Positions 49,493 to 50,317 of a stretch of DNA of 50,317 nucleotides are shown here, piece after piece. Under the pieces are notes generated by a model. That model was not told the origin of the DNA. It made no database searches and saw only the letters and a list, made by a program, of their open reading frames with translations. This DNA comes from JABHIE01 sp964584805 (GTDB lineage: Bacteria; Planctomycetota; UBA1135): assembly GCA_964584805.1 (NCBI GenBank), contig CAZPAY010000019.1, positions 1 to 50,317 of the forward strand, given 5' to 3'. Each line of letters opens with the position of its first letter. The stretch's first letter is position 1. The translations under genes were made by a program, and so were the position numbers.

Positions 49493-49873
49493 TTAAGCCA
49501 ATTTTTCGCGGATGCGCGAGTGGTAGTCGCGCAATTCGGCGTCGAGTTGCACTAACTCGGCCTGACGCTCGGCGACTTCGGCAAGTCGCGTTTGGAGGAG
49601 CTCATCAAGGTGGGTGAGCATGGCGGATGTCTGGCCACGGTCGAAAGCGTGGTTGAGATCGCCGATTTCTTCAAGTGTCATGCCGAGGTGCTTGAGCCGA
49701 GTGATGAAACGGAGCCGCTCAAGGGCGTCTTCGCCGTAGAGGCGACGACCGCCAGGGCCACGGGCCTCGATGTCGAGCAGGCCTAATTCGCCGTAATACC
49801 TTATTGTGCGTGAACTTACGCCACCCTCGGATGCGAGGGTGGCGATGTCGCGCAGGTTCCTTGGCGTGGGCAT
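49493..49873 (-). CDS. MerR-family transcriptional regulator
   Basis: A 126-residue regulator with the N-terminal winged helix-turn-helix of the family. LRDIATLASEGGVSSRTIRY is near residues 7-26, followed by YYGELGLL and GRRLYGEDALERLRFI. A coiled-coil dimer helix follows from about 85 to 120 (LDELLQTRLAEVAERQAELV). There is no cysteine set for metal or redox sensing. It is upstream of icmF on the same strand and may control it. I chose the ATG at 49873, with TATACT 7 bp upstream, over a longer open frame to 50047. An unusual set of inverted repeats lies just upstream. Confidence 0.88.
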   Translation of the reverse strand: MPTPRNLRDIATLASEGGVSSRTIRYYGELGLLDIEARGPGGRRLYGEDALERLRFITRLKHLGMTLEEIGDLNHAFDRGQTSAMLTHLDELLQTRLAEVAERQAELVQLDAELRDYHSRIREKLA

Positions 49874-49880
49874 TTGCTGG

Positions 49881-49886
49881 AGTATA
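49881..49886 (-). promoter_or_regulatory. TATACT -10 box before merR
   Basis: TATACT on the minus strand ends 7 bp before the ATG at 49873, so merR-icmF would begin as a leaderless transcript. No -35 of good match is found at 16-18 bp. The long inverted repeats begin about 20 bp upstream. Confidence 0.5.
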
Positions 49887-49906
49887 CCATCAATCTGCCA
49901 GTTTGC

Positions 49907-49978
49907 GTTAACTGTCCGGCGCGCTAGTGCCGGACAGAAGGCGAAGCCAACTGTCGCACCTTCGGCGCGACAGTTAAC
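49907..49978. repeat. Nested inverted repeats upstream of merR-icmF
   Basis: Two 9-bp perfect hairpins lie in tandem: 49912-49920 with 49929-49937, and 49949-49957 with 49967-49975. An outer 10-bp inverted repeat, GTTAACTGTC at 49907-49916 and GACAGTTAAC at 49969-49978, spans both and overlaps one arm of each. The outer and inner pairings are mutually exclusive. The core CTGTC/GACAG occurs four times. Confidence 0.8.
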
Positions 49979-50002
49979 ATGCAGCAATCCTGAAAGTGTG
50001 TC

Positions 50003-50251
50003 ATGCCGTCCCCTGTTGAACGCGCTCAACGGATTCTTCAGAAGCAAGCCGTCTGCCGTTCTTATGAGCTTGAGCAGGTTGGGTTAACGCGCGCGCAGAT
50101 TCGCCGCCTGCTCGATCGCCGCGCTTCAATGGAGTATCACATCGGGCACCGGGGATACCGGAAGGGTGCTCCATTTTGCTTTCCGCATACTCTGTCACTG
50201 TGGTTGGAGGACGGCCGAGTCGTTAAAGTAACTCATGGTGATGACTACTAA
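50003..50251 (+). CDS. Short ORF with possible AbiEi-type winged-helix N-terminus
   Basis: This 82-residue frame ends before the window edge. The first half (SYELEQVGLTRAQIRRLLDR, then HIGHRGYRKGA) recalls the N-terminal domain of AbiEi-type antitoxins and related short winged-helix regulators. The second half does not match that family. No promoter or Shine-Dalgarno is apparent. It could be a truncated or frameshifted remnant, or a real small regulator divergent from merR. I give it low confidence. Confidence 0.3.
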   Translation: MPSPVERAQRILQKQAVCRSYELEQVGLTRAQIRRLLDRRASMEYHIGHRGYRKGAPFCFPHTLSLWLEDGRVVKVTHGDDY

Positions 50252-50317
50252 ATGTCGGCCTGCTAACCAGATGAGATGAGAAGACTGATCTCCGTCTTCC
50301 GCAGTACCCTGAAGGGT

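Noticed and set aside
1..50317. tRNA, tmRNA, rRNA, prophage or insertion sequence
   Set aside because: I looked for them in the short intergenic gaps and found none. Only the RNase P RNA is supported.

Overview
This window looks like a chromosomal segment of a Gram-negative, probably free-living bacterium of moderate-to-high GC. The outer-membrane genes (lpxD, an lptE-like and a bamD-like lipoprotein, an AsmA-type protein) point to an LPS-bearing double membrane. Other clues are a futalosine-type menaquinone gene, a long cyanobacterial/plant-type IspH, an archaeal-type (type II) methionine aminopeptidase, a divergent Hanks kinase, a cdaA-ybbR-glmM block and a small histone-fold protein with a lysine-rich tail. 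Planctomycetota or a former deltaproteobacterial lineage (Myxococcota, Bdellovibrionota) would fit. I cannot fix the phylum from sequence alone. Nearly all DNA is coding, genes often overlap by 1-4 bp, and I see no insertion sequence, prophage, CRISPR array or tRNA.

Layout. 13-3200 (-): aroB, a membrane protein, a class I glutamine-amidotransferase hydrolase. 3221-7718 (+): Ca2+/cation antiporter, lpxD, folC, ispH. 7715-8638 (-): rsgA, divergent from trmH-like and rarA (8661-10891, +). 10888-14688 (-): a Rossmann-like protein and a DinG-like helicase with a decayed exonuclease domain. 14831-20327: leucine dehydrogenase, type II MetAP, kinase, mqnD-like, CoA-binding protein, receiver-like protein and ArsC-like protein in alternating orientation. 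20394-28970 (-): small protein, Nudix, RNase P RNA, ruvX, manC, AsmA-like, alr and an unknown protein. 29117-29440 (+): the histone-fold gene with its own terminator. 29514-40487 (-): a tight ten-gene run corC-recO-bamD-like-lptE-ftsH-folP-cdaA-ybbR-glmM-tsaB. 40535-44153: histidine degradation genes (hutI, ftcD) and a DUF3750-like lipoprotein. 44233-45927 (+): an alkaline-phosphatase-superfamily hydrolase. 45967-49873 (-): a fused B12-dependent acyl-CoA mutase (IcmF type) with a MerR regulator. The right edge holds a short unidentified ORF.

How the genes work together. The ten-gene run joins envelope biogenesis and quality control (BamD, LptE, FtsH), folate synthesis (FolP; FolC is elsewhere), cyclic di-AMP synthesis (CdaA/YbbR) and the amino-sugar step GlmM. 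Peptidoglycan/LPS supply also appears as alr, lpxD and manC. hutI and ftcD send histidine carbon to glutamate and one-carbon folate. Leucine dehydrogenase and IcmF could serve branched-chain amino and acyl-CoA metabolism.

Two observations stand out. First, the histone gene joins a (KKAPKKAA)n H1-like tail to a short C-terminal histone fold. Second, many transcription-unit-leading genes have a TANNNT hexamer 6-9 bp before the start codon and no Shine-Dalgarno. The RNase P RNA 5' end has the same box at 7 bp, which calibrates it as a -10 element. Leaderless mRNAs therefore appear to be common here, and three divergent gene pairs seem to share overlapping -10 boxes.
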